The notes beneath the pieces were generated by a model. It was not told the origin of the DNA, made no database searches, and saw nothing but the letters and a program-made list of their open reading frames with translations. Below are positions 50,744 to 58,824 of a stretch of 64,000 nt of DNA, one piece after another (the stretch's first letter is position 1; every line of letters starts with the position of its first letter). The position numbers and the translations under genes are program-made. Origin of the DNA: Parvibaculum sp. (lineage in GTDB: Bacteria > Pseudomonadota > Alphaproteobacteria > Parvibaculales > Parvibaculaceae); assembly GCA_017642695.1 (NCBI GenBank), contig JAEPQD010000001.1, positions 1,232,764-1,296,763 of the forward strand. The letters are read 5' to 3'.

Positions 50744-51510
50744 TGCGCCTCGCCGTCGAAAACCTTCATGCGTCGTTGGGTGGCGCGCGCGTCCTGCGCG
50801 GCGTCTCGCTCGCCGCCGAAGGCGCGCAATTCGTCGGGCTTATCGGCCCGAACGGTGTCGGCAAGACCACGCTGGTGCGCGCCGTCGCCGGTCTCATTCC
50901 TTTCGAGGGGGCCGTCACGCTCGACGGTGCGCCGGTCTCCGCCATGTCCCCGCGTGCCCGCGCTCGCGCCATTTCTTATCTGGCGCAAGGGGAGGGCAGC
51001 CACTGGCCGCTCGAGATCTCGCGCCTCGTCGCGCTCGGTCGCCTGCCGCATCTGGAACCGTTCCACCGCGCAAGCCCCGCTGACGAAGCCGCCATCGAGC
51101 GTGCCATCGCGCTTGCGGGCGTGCATGAATTCGTCGGCCGCGACGTGCTGACATTGTCGGGCGGCGAGCGCTCGCGCGTCCTGCTCGCCCGCGCGCTCGC
51201 GGTCGAGGCGCCGCTCATGCTGGTGGATGAGCCTGTCTCAGCGCTCGATCCCTATCACCAGCTTCGCATCATGGAAGTGTTGCGCGCCTATGCGGATGAA
51301 GGCCGCATGGTTGTCGCTGTCCTGCATGACCTCACGCTCGCGGCACGTCATTGCGACCGTCTGATCCTGCTCGACAACGGCAAGATAAAGGCGGATGGCG
51401 CCCCGCGTGACGTTCTCACACCGCAGAACCTGCGCGAGACCTACCGCATCGAGGCGATGATAGGCGAGGGCGACGAGCCCTTCGTCCTTCCCGTCCGCCG
51501 CGCGGAATAG
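50743..51510 (+). CDS. ABC importer ATPase (BtuD/FecE-like)
   Basis: 255 residues from the ATG at 50743, with GGGAGG seven bases upstream (GTG at 50740 is also possible). Walker A GPNGVGKTT, signature LSGGERSR and Walker B MLVDEPVSALD are intact, followed by the switch histidine in VLHDLTLAARHCD. It hydrolyses ATP to drive the permease. Last gene of the five-gene operon. No outer-membrane TonB receptor is in the window. Confidence 0.95.
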   Translation: MRLAVENLHASLGGARVLRGVSLAAEGAQFVGLIGPNGVGKTTLVRAVAGLIPFEGAVTLDGAPVSAMSPRARARAISYLAQGEGSHWPLEISRLVALGRLPHLEPFHRASPADEAAIERAIALAGVHEFVGRDVLTLSGGERSRVLLARALAVEAPLMLVDEPVSALDPYHQLRIMEVLRAYADEGRMVVAVLHDLTLAARHCDRLILLDNGKIKADGAPRDVLTPQNLRETYRIEAMIGEGDEPFVLPVRRAE

Positions 51511-51511
51511 G

Positions 51512-52636
51512 CTACTCCGCCGCGCTCACCGCCTTGTCGCGGTCTGCGAAATTCACGCGCTTCAGATACTCGATTCCGTCTTCGGCAATCGAATCGCCGA
51601 CCATCTCGTCGCCTTCCTTGCGAAGTTCGTCCATGTCGACATAGGTCGCATAGAAGCCCTTCGTCCGGTCGGTGATGATGCCGGCCTTCAAGAGCGTCTT
51701 GGTGAGCACCCGGAAGATGTTGTTCTGGTTCGACATGGCCTTGCGGCGCTTGTCGTCCGTCCGGCTCTTCAGCACCTCGTGCAGCACTTCTTCCCAGTCG
51801 AGGTTGAACTGTGCATAGATGACTTTCTTCTGCTCGGGGTTCGCGAGGTTGAAGAGCAGCGTCTGGAAACATTCCGCCGCCCAGTCCTCGATCGTGTTCC
51901 GCTCCTGCTCGGTGAGATGAGGCACCGTCCGGTCCGCCCATATCTTCCCGAACTTGTGGTGGAACGCCTCGTCCGTCATCACCAGCTGGCAGAGATGGCG
52001 GAGCAGCGGATCGTTCGAATAGGTATAGAGAGAGGCAAAGGCGCCCATGGCGAGGCCCTCGACCAGCATCTGCATGCCGACGACCTTCTTGTAGACCTCC
52101 GGCGCGTTCACGATGTCGGTGAGGAGATTGCCGAGCGTCGGACCGACGGGCAGCGGCTTCTGCCAGCGCGCTTCGATGTATTTCGCAAAGCCGGTCACGT
52201 GCCGCGCCTCTTCGCGCGCCTGGTTCGCGGCATATTCCTGCGCGCCGGGGTCCTTCAATATATGGCAGAGCGAGGCCGACAGTGCGAGCGCCCCCGCTTC
52301 GCCGTGCAGGATCGAGGAGAGCATCCAGCGCGCGCTTTCATTGGCGAGCGCGATCTTCTCCTCGCCCGAAAGGCGATCGGCAATCGGCGTCTGCATTTCG
52401 AGCACGAAGTCCATCGGAATGACGGTCGTCGTCTTCATGTCGAAGGGCTGCGTGAAGTCGATATATTTCTTGTCGAGCGGATCCCAGAAATGATCGTGCG
52501 TCGCCGAGATGATCTTGTCGAACGCGGTCGAGCGCGCACCGTAGCGATCGACCTCCATCATCGCCGGAAAGTCGTCCGGCGCCACCGCGTTATAGGCGCT
52601 GTCCTTGGTGATGTCGGTCGTGATTGGGGCCGTCAT
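51512..52636 (-). CDS. Ferritin-like diiron protein, oxygenase candidate
   Basis: 374 residues, helical. A full carboxylate-bridged diiron pattern is visible: Glu113 in HGEAGALA, Glu143 and His146 in REEARH, Glu193 in LVEGLA, and Glu223 and His226 in TDEAFHH. The pattern resembles ribonucleotide-reductase-like oxygenases rather than storage ferritin. Similar proteins are annotated only as ferritin-like. It lies two bases from the convergent importer ATPase stop but is a separate unit. The substrate is unknown; oxidation of an organic compound is plausible. Confidence 0.8.
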   Translation of the reverse strand: MTAPITTDITKDSAYNAVAPDDFPAMMEVDRYGARSTAFDKIISATHDHFWDPLDKKYIDFTQPFDMKTTTVIPMDFVLEMQTPIADRLSGEEKIALANESARWMLSSILHGEAGALALSASLCHILKDPGAQEYAANQAREEARHVTGFAKYIEARWQKPLPVGPTLGNLLTDIVNAPEVYKKVVGMQMLVEGLAMGAFASLYTYSNDPLLRHLCQLVMTDEAFHHKFGKIWADRTVPHLTEQERNTIEDWAAECFQTLLFNLANPEQKKVIYAQFNLDWEEVLHEVLKSRTDDKRRKAMSNQNNIFRVLTKTLLKAGIITDRTKGFYATYVDMDELRKEGDEMVGDSIAEDGIEYLKRVNFADRDKAVSAAE

Positions 52637-52825
52637 GGGATCGTTCTCCTCCGCTCCGCGTGCCTCATCCTGTGTACAATACCGTAAATAGTGAGTTGAA
52701 TGAAATGATCCGAACGGACCATCCCGGGCGCGGCGGGCCCCTGCGGGCGCATTTCCGGCCCTTCCTTGGCCTCATTCCTTGCGCAATCATGGGGCTGCCG
52801 ATTCCCGCCCCGAGGCTGCCCTGAA

Positions 52826-54151
52826 ATGCACGATGCGCTCACCCTCAATTCCGTCACCCTCCTCATCGTGATCGCGCTGGGCTGTGGCTTCGCTCTGATG
52901 CGGCTCCGCCAGCCCGCCATCGTCGGCTACATCCTCGCGGGCGTCGTCCTCGGTCCCGGCGGCCTCGGCCTCATCCACTCGGCGGAAGGCATCGACCTTT
53001 TTGCGGAGTTGGGCGTGCTGCTCCTCCTCTTCCTCATCGGCCTCGAACTCAACCTCAAGGCCTTCCGGAGCGTCTTCCGCATCGCGCTTCTCTGCGCGGG
53101 GCTCCAGTCCGCCATCGCCATTGGCCTCACCTGGGGCGCGGGCTCGCTGCTCGGCTGGGGCTTCGAGCGCTCGCTGGTGCTCGGTTTCGTGCTCTCGCTC
53201 TCCTCCACCGCCGTCGGCATCAAGATGCTCGCCGAGATCGGCGAAACCCGCACCCATGCCGGACGTCTCACCATGGGCGTCCTGATTGCGCAGGACCTCC
53301 TCATCATCCCCATGCTGGTGGTGGTGCAGTCGCTCGGCTCCGCCCGCGCGGGCGGCGCGGAACTCGATATCCTGCTGGCGGTGAAGCTCCTTGCCGCCGT
53401 CGCGGTTCTCGCGGGTGTTGCGGTGATCCTGACCCGGCGCGAGCGCATCACGCTCCCCTGGAGCCGTTATCTCCGTCATCAGCCGGACCTCGCGCCGCTT
53501 GCCAACATCGCCTTCTGCTTCGTCTTCGCCGCCGTCTCCGGTTACATCGGCCTGTCGCCGTCCTACGGCGCCTTCCTTGCTGGGCTCATTCTCGGCGCCT
53601 CGACCGACCGCCGCGCCGCGATCCTGTTCACGGCGCCGGTGCAGAGCCTGCTGCTCATGATTTTCTTCCTCTCCATCGGCCTCCTGATCGACCTCGCCTT
53701 CATCGTCGAGAATCTCTGGGTCGTGCTCTTCCTCGTCTTCGTCATCCTCGTCGCGAAGACCGCCTCCAACATCGGCATCCTTCATTTCCTGCGCGAGCCC
53801 TGGGAAAGCGCCTTCATCGCCGGCCTCGTCATGGCGCAGATCGGCGAGTTCTCCTTCGTGCTCGCGAAGGCCGGCGTGGGCGCCGGCGCCATCGACCTCG
53901 AGACCTACCAGCTCGCGCTCTCCGTCATCGCCTTGAGCCTCATCGTCAGCCCCTTCTGGCTCGTCACCGCGCGCCGCATCCACAGCCTCGGCCGTGACTT
54001 CCAGTACACAGGCCTCGGCGCCACCGCGAAGCGCATCTATCCGAACGCCTACGGACTCGGCCTGCGTGGGGCCAACGCCGTGCAGCGCCGGGTCGATGCG
54101 ATCTATCGCCGCCTGCGTGAGCGCGGCACGGGAAAACCGCCGGGCGAATGA
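52826..54151 (+). CDS. Cation/proton antiporter, KefB-type (CPA2)
   Basis: 441 residues from the ATG at 52826. About twelve transmembrane helices, with the CPA2 motifs GYILAGVVLGPGGLGL, LELNLKAFR, FVLSLSSTAVGIKML and GLSPSYGAFLAGLILG. The cytosolic RCK/TrkA-N domain of full-length Kef proteins is absent: only a 60-residue basic tail follows the membrane part. It would exchange K+ or Na+ for protons. A photolyase gene follows 31 bases later. Confidence 0.9.
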   Translation: MHDALTLNSVTLLIVIALGCGFALMRLRQPAIVGYILAGVVLGPGGLGLIHSAEGIDLFAELGVLLLLFLIGLELNLKAFRSVFRIALLCAGLQSAIAIGLTWGAGSLLGWGFERSLVLGFVLSLSSTAVGIKMLAEIGETRTHAGRLTMGVLIAQDLLIIPMLVVVQSLGSARAGGAELDILLAVKLLAAVAVLAGVAVILTRRERITLPWSRYLRHQPDLAPLANIAFCFVFAAVSGYIGLSPSYGAFLAGLILGASTDRRAAILFTAPVQSLLLMIFFLSIGLLIDLAFIVENLWVVLFLVFVILVAKTASNIGILHFLREPWESAFIAGLVMAQIGEFSFVLAKAGVGAGAIDLETYQLALSVIALSLIVSPFWLVTARRIHSLGRDFQYTGLGATAKRIYPNAYGLGLRGANAVQRRVDAIYRRLRERGTGKPPGE

Positions 54152-54182
54152 TCCGCCGCCCGCGCAGCCGCGTATCACTCGG

Positions 54183-55625
54183 ATGCCGAAGAAAACGACA
54201 GACGAAACGCCGGGCCCCGTCATCCTCTGGTTCCGCCGCGATCTGCGGCTCGACGACAATCCCGCGCTCCATGCGGCCGCGGGCACGGGCCGCCCCGTCC
54301 TGCCGCTTTTAATTCTCGATCCCGAAGAGGAAATCGGCGGCGCATCGCGCTGGTGGCTGCATGGCAGCCTTGAAGCCCTGTCGGACAACCTTGCCCGTCT
54401 CGGTCCCCCGCTTGTCCTGCGGCGCGGCGCGCCCTCGGACATTCTTCCTGCTCTGGTGGAGGAGGTGGGTGCGGAAGCCGTCTTCTGGAACCGCCGCTAC
54501 GAACCTCGCGCGGTCGAGCGCGACAAGGTGCTGAAATCCGCATTGACGGAAAAGGGCGTCGAGGTGAAGAGCTTCGCCGCCTCGCTCCTCGCCGAACCCT
54601 GGGAAGTCGAGACGGGAAGCGGCGGCCCCTACAAGGTCTTCACGCCCTTCTGGCGGGCGCTCTCGCAATTCTCCTTCGATGCGCCCCTTGCGGCGCCGGA
54701 GAAGCTCGCCCGCGTGAAGGACATCGCGACGGATCGTCTGAAGGACTGGAACCTGCTGCCGTCGAAACCTGATTGGACGAGCGGCCTCCGCGCGATCTGG
54801 GAGCCGGGCGAGGAGGGCGCCCGCAAGCGCCTTGTCGCCTTCGTCGACGGCGCGATGACGGACTATGGCGATGCGCGCGACATCCCCGGCACCGAAGGGA
54901 CGTCGCGCCTCTCCCCGCATCTCCACTGGGGCGATATCTCGCCGCGCCGCATCTGGCATGTCGTGCGTGGAAGCGAAGGCGGCGCGGGCAGGGCAGGCGA
55001 TGCCTTCCTTCGTGAGCTCGCCTGGCGCGATTTCGCCTGCCATCTCCTCTATCACTGGCCGGAAATCGTGACCGAAAACTGGAAGCGCCAATTCGACGCC
55101 TTTCCCTGGGTGAAGAACGACGCCGCTTTCGAGGCATGGACCGCGGGCCGCACCGGTTACCCGATCGTCGATGCCGGCATGCGCCAGCTCTGGCAGACGG
55201 GCTGGATGCACAACCGTGTGCGCATGATCGCCGCCTCCTTCCTCATCAAGCATCTGATGGTCGACTGGCGGCGCGGTGCGGAATGGTTCGAGGACACGCT
55301 GGTCGATGCCGACCTCGCGGTGAACCGCGCGAGCTGGCAATGGGTCGCGGGCTCCGGCGCCGACGCCGCGCCTTACTTCCGCATCTTCAATCCCGTGCTG
55401 CAGGGCGAGAAGTTCGATGCGGACGGCGATTATGTCCGCGCCTTCGTGCCCGAACTCGCGAAGCTCGACGCGAAATACATCCACAAGCCCTGGGAAGCGC
55501 CTGTGAAGCTGCTTGCCGATGCAGGTGTCGAACTGGGCGAAACCTATCCCGAGCCCATTGTCGATCACGGCACGGCGCGCAACCGGGCGCTCGCCGCTTA
55601 CCGGGACATGAAGGGCGACAGCTAG
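54183..55625 (+). CDS. phrB: Deoxyribodipyrimidine photolyase (class I)
   Basis: 480 residues from the ATG at 54183. The N-terminal antenna domain starts ILWFRRDLRLDDNPAL. The C-terminal FAD domain has RLSPHLHWGDISPRR, FLRELAWRDFACHLLYHWPE, AGRTGYPIVDAGMRQL and MHNRVRMIAASFL, the standard photolyase series. The tryptophan electron-transfer residues (HWG, WQWVAGSG) look retained. It repairs cyclobutane pyrimidine dimers using blue light. It ends in a CTAG overlap with the convergent SDR gene. Confidence 0.95.
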   Translation: MPKKTTDETPGPVILWFRRDLRLDDNPALHAAAGTGRPVLPLLILDPEEEIGGASRWWLHGSLEALSDNLARLGPPLVLRRGAPSDILPALVEEVGAEAVFWNRRYEPRAVERDKVLKSALTEKGVEVKSFAASLLAEPWEVETGSGGPYKVFTPFWRALSQFSFDAPLAAPEKLARVKDIATDRLKDWNLLPSKPDWTSGLRAIWEPGEEGARKRLVAFVDGAMTDYGDARDIPGTEGTSRLSPHLHWGDISPRRIWHVVRGSEGGAGRAGDAFLRELAWRDFACHLLYHWPEIVTENWKRQFDAFPWVKNDAAFEAWTAGRTGYPIVDAGMRQLWQTGWMHNRVRMIAASFLIKHLMVDWRRGAEWFEDTLVDADLAVNRASWQWVAGSGADAAPYFRIFNPVLQGEKFDADGDYVRAFVPELAKLDAKYIHKPWEAPVKLLADAGVELGETYPEPIVDHGTARNRALAAYRDMKGDS

Positions 55626-56407
55626 CCCGCCGCCCGTTCCTTGTCCTTCGGCATGGTGAGGGCCGTGAGCCTCAGTGCCAGCCCGTAGGGCAGCATCTGC
55701 AGAAATCTCAGCATCAGCGAAAACCGCCGCGGGAAGGTGATCTCGAAGCGGTCGGAGTGAAGCCCGCGATAGAAGGCGTCCACCGCGTCGTCCACCTCCA
55801 TCAGGAAGGGCATCGGAAATTCATTCTTGTCGGTGAGCGGTGTCTTGACGAATCCCGGATTGACGATCTGCAGCGCCACGCCCTCGCGCGCGAGGTCGGG
55901 GCGCAGCGCCTCCGCCATGTTGATGAGCGCGGCCTTGCTGCCGCCATAGATCGCCGACGTCGGCAGCCCGAAATATCCTGCGAGAGAGGCGACGACGGCG
56001 ATCCGTCCCGCCTTCCGCGCCGTCATGCGCCCGATCAGCGCCTCTAGGCAGTGCATCGTGCCCATGAAGTTGAGTTCGAACACGGGCCGCGCCTTCGCCG
56101 CGGTCAGTTCGCGCGCCAGCACCGGCTCATAGGTGCCCGCGCACAGCACGGCGATGGAGACCGGCCCCATCTCGCTTTCGATCCGCTGCACGCTGTCATT
56201 CACGTCTTCGGGCTTCGTCGTGTCGAGCGGGTAGGCAACGATCTCGCCGCCCATCGCCGCCGCTTCCTGCGCGAGCTTCTCCAGTTCCGCCACGCGCCGC
56301 GCCGAAGCCGCCACGCGGTAGCCTTCCCGCGCCATGCGCAGCGCCAGCGCCCGGCCTATGCCGGAGCTCGCGCCCGTGATCCAGACAATCTGTTTCGTGC
56401 CGCTCAT
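55622..56407 (-). CDS. Short-chain dehydrogenase/reductase
   Basis: 261 residues from the ATG at 56407. NAD(P) motif GASSGIGRA near residue 13, LCAGTYEP in place of NAG, catalytic serine in VASLAGY and YGGSKAA. The C-terminal hydrophobic stretch (FSLMLRFLQMLPYGLALRL) suggests membrane association, as in lipid-acting SDRs. It overlaps the upstream DUF6134 gene by ATGA, so the two are one operon. Substrate unknown, possibly a membrane lipid. Confidence 0.9.
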   Translation of the reverse strand: MSGTKQIVWITGASSGIGRALALRMAREGYRVAASARRVAELEKLAQEAAAMGGEIVAYPLDTTKPEDVNDSVQRIESEMGPVSIAVLCAGTYEPVLARELTAAKARPVFELNFMGTMHCLEALIGRMTARKAGRIAVVASLAGYFGLPTSAIYGGSKAALINMAEALRPDLAREGVALQIVNPGFVKTPLTDKNEFPMPFLMEVDDAVDAFYRGLHSDRFEITFPRRFSLMLRFLQMLPYGLALRLTALTMPKDKERAAG

Positions 56408-57111
56408 TGCTGCGCCACCCTTTGCAGGCTCTTCCGGTCGATCCGCTCGACGTGATAGTCGACCTCTTCGCCGCGCGCCGTGAAGATGACGTTCAGCCAT
56501 TCCATGTCGGGCGAATACCAGAGCTTCAGTTTCAGGTCGCCGGTCATGCGGTATTCGCGCACGGGAATTGTCCGCCCGTCCGCCCGCGCCTCGCGCGTAC
56601 CCGTCTCCTCGATGTCGACGTCGATGAGGCGGCCCTTCTGCGTGTCGAGAAGCTGTGTCTGTGTCAGCGTCGCCGGGTTCCAGTAGCTCGTCGGGATGAT
56701 GTCCGCGGGCGCCATGAAGGTGCCGTTCGCCGAACTCGTCACTTCGAGCCCCTTGTCCGTCGCCGTCGCGCTCACCTTGTAGCGCTTGCCGTCGTCGTTC
56801 GTTTCCGTTTCGAGCGCGACGAGGCGCCCGTCGCGCCATGTCTCGCGGTTGCGGTGTTCGTAGCGGAAGACGGTGAGGGGACCGAACGACACCGCAAGCT
56901 CGATATCGATGGCGACATGAAGCGCGTCGCCCTCGCGCGTGAAGTTGATCCGGTGCGTGCCGATCGGATCTCCGCCGCGCTCGACGCGGAAGGACAGGTC
57001 CGGAGCGGGGGAGGTCTCCGGCAGTGCCGCTTCCGCGCCGAGGCTCGAGGCGGGAACAAGGCCAAGAACAACGAGTGTGAGAGCTGCAACGGTTTTGAGA
57101 AGCGAATTCAC
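56404..57111 (-). CDS. Secreted DUF6134 family protein
   Basis: 235 residues from a GTG at 57111 with GGAAGG upstream. Signal peptide at residues 1–25 (LLKTVAALTLVVLGLVPASS). The mature part is beta-rich, with IGTHRINFTREGDALHV and the conserved IIPTSYWNPATLTQTQLLD. It is a periplasmic lipocalin- or YceI-like fold of unknown role. Paired by ATGA overlap with an SDR, an arrangement that may link it to lipid metabolism. Confidence 0.82.
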   Translation of the reverse strand: MNSLLKTVAALTLVVLGLVPASSLGAEAALPETSPAPDLSFRVERGGDPIGTHRINFTREGDALHVAIDIELAVSFGPLTVFRYEHRNRETWRDGRLVALETETNDDGKRYKVSATATDKGLEVTSSANGTFMAPADIIPTSYWNPATLTQTQLLDTQKGRLIDVDIEETGTREARADGRTIPVREYRMTGDLKLKLWYSPDMEWLNVIFTARGEEVDYHVERIDRKSLQRVAQQ

Positions 57112-57193
57112 GGGTGGGGGCCTTCCGGGGGTTGAACCGCTGTCTCTTGTTCCAGCTCTCACCCCCTGTCTACGGCGCCCCGCCGGATCCGGA

Positions 57194-57958
57194 TCACCCG
57201 CCGCTTTTGCGGAACCGCGTGGCGAGCGCCAGGCTCGCCGCAACTGTCGCATTGAGGGACTCGACGGCCTCCGTCATGCGGATTGCAAGCCGCGTTGCCT
57301 TGAGCGCCGGCGGCAATCCACGCCCTTCCTCGCCCAGAACGAGACGAAGGTTTTTCGGCCAGTCGTACGTCTCGATATCGTCCCCGCCGCCGTCCAGCGC
57401 CGCCATCGCGCCTGTCGCTTGGCCGAGCGTTTCCCACGCCCCGCCCTTCAGAAAGGTGAGGGTGAACTGTGCGTTCGCCCCGCCCCTGAGCGCCTTCGGA
57501 TGAAAGGGATGCGCCGCGCCCTCCATCAGCACGATGCGTGTCACGCCGAAAGCCGCCGCGCTGCGAAGCACCGCGCCCAGATTGGCCGGGTCGCCGAGCG
57601 CCAGCACCAGTTCGCATCCCTTTGCCGGTTTCGAGAAATCCGCCATCTCCATCGCCGGCACATCGCCCACCAGCAGCGGAAAGCCCGTGCCGTTCGTGTC
57701 CAGCGCCTCGAAGACCGGTTTCGCCAGCACATAGCGCTCGACGGAAGAAGGCAGGGCCAGCCGGTTGAGATCGCTCTCCGTCCGTGCCAGCGCCGCCGCG
57801 AAGCGCTCTCCGTGCCGCGAGAGCGCCTCCGGCACGGTCTTCCGCCCGGAAAGAATGAACTGCCCCTGCTTGCGGATACCGCGCGAATCGGCGAGCGCCA
57901 GCCACTTCTTCGCCCGCGCATTCTGCAGGCTGTCGATTTCGCGCGCGCCGCCGCCCAT
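57194..57958 (-). CDS. TrmH/SpoU-family RNA 2'-O-methyltransferase
   Basis: 254 residues from the ATG at 57958, with AAGGA six bases upstream. An N-terminal substrate-binding part (SLQNARAKKWLALADSRGIRK) precedes the SPOUT domain. The three SPOUT motifs are present: ALGDPANLGAVLRSAAAFG, LRLVLGEEGRGLP and ATRLAIRMTEAVESLNATVAASLAL (quoted in parts). It methylates a ribose 2'-OH in rRNA or tRNA using a knotted SAM site. The target is not predictable. It starts beside repeat element C. Confidence 0.9.
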   Translation of the reverse strand: MGGGAREIDSLQNARAKKWLALADSRGIRKQGQFILSGRKTVPEALSRHGERFAAALARTESDLNRLALPSSVERYVLAKPVFEALDTNGTGFPLLVGDVPAMEMADFSKPAKGCELVLALGDPANLGAVLRSAAAFGVTRIVLMEGAAHPFHPKALRGGANAQFTLTFLKGGAWETLGQATGAMAALDGGGDDIETYDWPKNLRLVLGEEGRGLPPALKATRLAIRMTEAVESLNATVAASLALATRFRKSGG

Positions 57959-58024
57959 TTTCGGTCCTTTTGCGAATCCCGTAATTCCGCGATCATAGAG
58001 AAGCACGACGTAGAAGAAAAAGAA

Positions 58025-58108
58025 CCCACCCTCCCCTCGGGGAGGGTCAAACGGCCCTTTGCAACCTCTCTGCAAGGACAGCGGGAACGGGCCGTTTGGG
58101 GCGGGGGG
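58025..58108 (+). repeat. Composite palindromic element C
   Basis: Hairpin ACCCTCCCC-TC-GGGGAGGGT at 58028–58047, then CAAACGGCCC (58048–58057) pairing with GGGCCGTTTG (58089–58098), then GGGGCGGGG. Positions 58025–58052 are the exact reverse complement of 19787–19814. Confidence 0.7.
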
Positions 58109-58143
58109 TAAGGAACGCAGGAAGAAGAAACGGGGAGGGGACA

Positions 58144-58824
58144 ATGCTGCAGGAAATCTTTTCAAGGGGCGACGGCCTCGACGCCATCCGCATCGCGCTG
58201 GCGCTTCTCTCGCTCGCTTCCGCCATCGCCTATCAGGCGATCGAGCATCGCGCGCCCTCCGCGCTCCGCACCGGCCTCAAGACCGCCTCCATCGGTTTCC
58301 TCGTGCCGCTGCCGCTTCTCAGCGGCGCCGCGCTCCCCTTTATCCTCCTCGCCGCGGCCTTCCTCTTTTCCGCGCTTGGCGATCTCTTCCTCGCGCTGAA
58401 AGGCGACAAGCGAAATTTCATGCGCGGCCTCGGCGCCTTCCTTGCGAGCCACCTCTTCTACATCGCGGTCATGCTGCCGCTCGCCAGCGCGCCGGACACG
58501 CTCGCCCTGAAAGTCACCTCGCTTGCCGTCGGCATCGGCGCCCTCGCGCTCTACTGGTCGCTCGCGCCCACGCTCGGCAGCATGAAGCTTCCCGTCGGCG
58601 CCTATCTCGTCGTCATTCTGGTCATGGCCCTGACCGCTCTTGCGATTCCCGAGGGGGCGCCGCTTCTCGGCCTCGGCGCCGTTCTCTTCGTCATCTCGGA
58701 CAGCGTGATAGCGCTCGACAAGTTCCGCGCGCCGGTGCCGTATCGCGGGCCCATCGTCTGGGTCACCTATTATGGCGGCCAGGCGCTGATGGCGCTGAGC
58801 CTCCTGTCGCTCCTCGTCTCATGA
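58144..58824 (+). CDS. YhhN/TMEM86 family membrane protein
   Basis: 226 residues from the ATG at 58144 with GGGAGGGG upstream. Seven or eight hydrophobic helices with the family motifs ALGDLFLAL, FLASHLFYIAVML and DSVIALDKF. The eukaryotic member TMEM86 is a lysoplasmalogenase; bacterial YhhN proteins are thought to act on ether lysolipids, but this is not settled. It overlaps a serine hydrolase gene by ATGA, so both may work on lipids. Confidence 0.88.
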   Translation: MLQEIFSRGDGLDAIRIALALLSLASAIAYQAIEHRAPSALRTGLKTASIGFLVPLPLLSGAALPFILLAAAFLFSALGDLFLALKGDKRNFMRGLGAFLASHLFYIAVMLPLASAPDTLALKVTSLAVGIGALALYWSLAPTLGSMKLPVGAYLVVILVMALTALAIPEGAPLLGLGAVLFVISDSVIALDKFRAPVPYRGPIVWVTYYGGQALMALSLLSLLVS

